A stretch of DNA of 6,821 nt from CAZCBJ01 sp964496705 (GTDB lineage Bacteria > Chloroflexota > Anaerolineae > Anaerolineales > Anaerolineaceae): contig CAZCBJ010000209.1 of NCBI GenBank assembly GCA_964496705.1, forward strand, positions 1 to 6,821, given 5' to 3'. The notes under the pieces are model-generated. The model made no database searches and was not told the origin of the DNA. It saw only the letters and a program-made list of their open reading frames with translations. How positions within the stretch are numbered: position 1 is the stretch's first letter; the number at the start of each line of letters is the position of its first letter. This document shows positions 5,936 through 6,821 of this stretch, piece by piece. Position numbers and translations under genes: made by a program.

Positions 5936-6821
5936 TCAGGCCTTGATCATCGCTTCAAAATCCGGGCGGAACTTCTCAATTCCGGACAGAACCGGCATGA
6001 TGCTGAACTCTCCCAACGGACACAGGCATTTGTTTTGAATCTGGCGGGCGACAAAATATAGCAGGTCGATATCCTCGCGCGTTGCCGAACCCTTGACGAT
6101 GCGGTCGGCAATGTGCATCATCCAGTAGGTGCCTTCGCGGCAGGGGGTGCATTTGCCGCACGACTCGTGCTTGAAGAAATGGGCGGTCTTGTCAACCAGC
6201 CAGGCCATGTTGACCGAGTCGTCCACCACGATCACCGATGCCGAACCAAGCTGCGCGCCCAGGTTCTGCGCCACCGATTCGTAATCCATCGGTGTATCGA
6301 GGGCTTTATCGTCGGCGGGGATGATGGTGGAGGAGGCGCCGGCGGGCAGGATGGCTTTGATTGGACGCCCCTCGGGAATGCCGCCGCCGTGGGTGAAGAT
6401 CAACTCGCGGAAGGTGGTGCCCAGGGGCAATTCGTAATTGCCCGGTTGGTTGACGCAGCCCGACAGGCTGAAAATTTTCATCCCCGGGCTTTTCTCGGTG
6501 CCAATCGAGCGGAACCAGGCGGCGCCCTTCTGGACGATGGGCGGCACGTTGGCCAGTGTCTCGATATTATTGATCACGGTCGGCTTGCCATACAGGCCGT
6601 ACACCGCCGGGAAAGGCGGGCGCAGGCGCGGCTGACCGAGCTTGCCCTCAATCGATTCGAGCAGCGCGGTTTCCTCGCCGCAGATGTACGCGCCCGCGCC
6701 CAGATGGGTGCGCAAGCGCAGGGCATACGGCGTGCCGAGGATGTTCTCTCCCAGCAGGCCAGCTTTTTCCAACTCGGCAATGCAGTCATCCAGCCGGGCG
6801 CCAATCTGCCAGAACTCGCCG
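5936..6821 (-). CDS. nuoF: NADH-quinone oxidoreductase subunit F (C-terminal part, start lies beyond the right edge)
   Basis: NuoF binds NADH and FMN and holds cluster N3, the entry point for electrons. The window has 294 codons plus the stop; the family is about 420-450 aa, so roughly the first 130-150 residues (with the Gly-rich FMN loop) are missing. The reading frame is open through the right edge; a TTG at 6770-6772 is internal, since upstream codons give GEFWQIGARLDDCIAE, matching the family. Seen: GAGAYICGEETALLESIEGK (NADH/FMN pocket), RPPFPAVYGLYGKPTVINNIETLANVP, an SLBB segment (FSLSGCVNQPGNYELPLGTTFREL), and the N3 motif ESCGKCTPCREG with the fourth ligand in CLCPLG (codon 6020-6022). 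An extra cysteine two residues before that ligand is not a usual ligand. The stop TGA is 34 nt before nuoG. Confidence 0.97.
   Translation of the reverse strand, partial: GEFWQIGARLDDCIAELEKAGLLGENILGTPYALRLRTHLGAGAYICGEETALLESIEGKLGQPRLRPPFPAVYGLYGKPTVINNIETLANVPPIVQKGAAWFRSIGTEKSPGMKIFSLSGCVNQPGNYELPLGTTFRELIFTHGGGIPEGRPIKAILPAGASSTIIPADDKALDTPMDYESVAQNLGAQLGSASVIVVDDSVNMAWLVDKTAHFFKHESCGKCTPCREGTYWMMHIADRIVKGSATREDIDLLYFVARQIQNKCLCPLGEFSIMPVLSGIEKFRPDFEAMIKA

Noticed and set aside
4339..5946. A 535-codon open frame on the plus strand opposite nuoG
   Set aside because: It mirrors the GC-rich codon pattern of nuoG, its translation is rich in His, Arg, Gln and Ala with no recognisable domain, and nuoG on the other strand is unambiguous.

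Overview
The window is an internal stretch of a respiratory complex I (NADH:quinone oxidoreductase, nuo) operon. It is transcribed entirely on the minus strand, so transcription runs from right to left. The order of transcription is nuoF (3' part only), nuoG, nuoH, nuoI, nuoJ, nuoK, a small four-helix-bundle (S23/23S rRNA-intervening-sequence-type) gene, then nuoL (5' part only). Apart from the four-helix-bundle gene, this is the canonical nuo order. Spacing is tight: 34 nt F-G, 16 nt G-H, 4 nt H-I, 12 nt I-J and a 4-nt ATGA overlap J-K. Most genes have a clear Shine-Dalgarno (SD) sequence, often overlapping the previous gene's stop.

The core genes look intact. The visible iron-sulfur ligands are all there: N3 in NuoF; N1b, N4, N5 and N7 in NuoG; N6a and N6b in NuoI. 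So are the key membrane motifs: the NuoH quinone-site loop, NuoK E36 and E72, and the NuoL GWEGVGLCSY glutamate. The electron-input arm (F, G, I) and the membrane pump (H, J, K, L) should therefore form a working proton-pumping enzyme. Genes A-E, M and N must lie outside the window if the set is complete.

Organism: bacterial. The high-GC nuo genes, the Thermus-like long N1b loop of NuoG and the presence of an S23 gene with degenerate short repeats suggest a Chloroflexota (Anaerolineae-like) or similar environmental lineage. This is inference from general family resemblance, not a phylogeny.

The unusual part is positions 507-1066, between nuoK and nuoL. A 142-codon four-helix-bundle gene sits between two arrays of a degenerate 7-bp repeat in opposite orientation (unit AACYGAN on the plus strand at the right, and on the minus strand at the left). 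The cassette has lower GC than the nuo genes (about 47% against about 60% by hand count). It starts exactly at the nuoK stop codon and ends at the nuoL Shine-Dalgarno, so it splits the operon without damaging either gene. The layout resembles the intervening sequences of 23S rRNA genes (an S23 ORF in the loop of a long hairpin), but here it lies in a protein-coding operon. I regard it as the best candidate for an undescribed element in the window.
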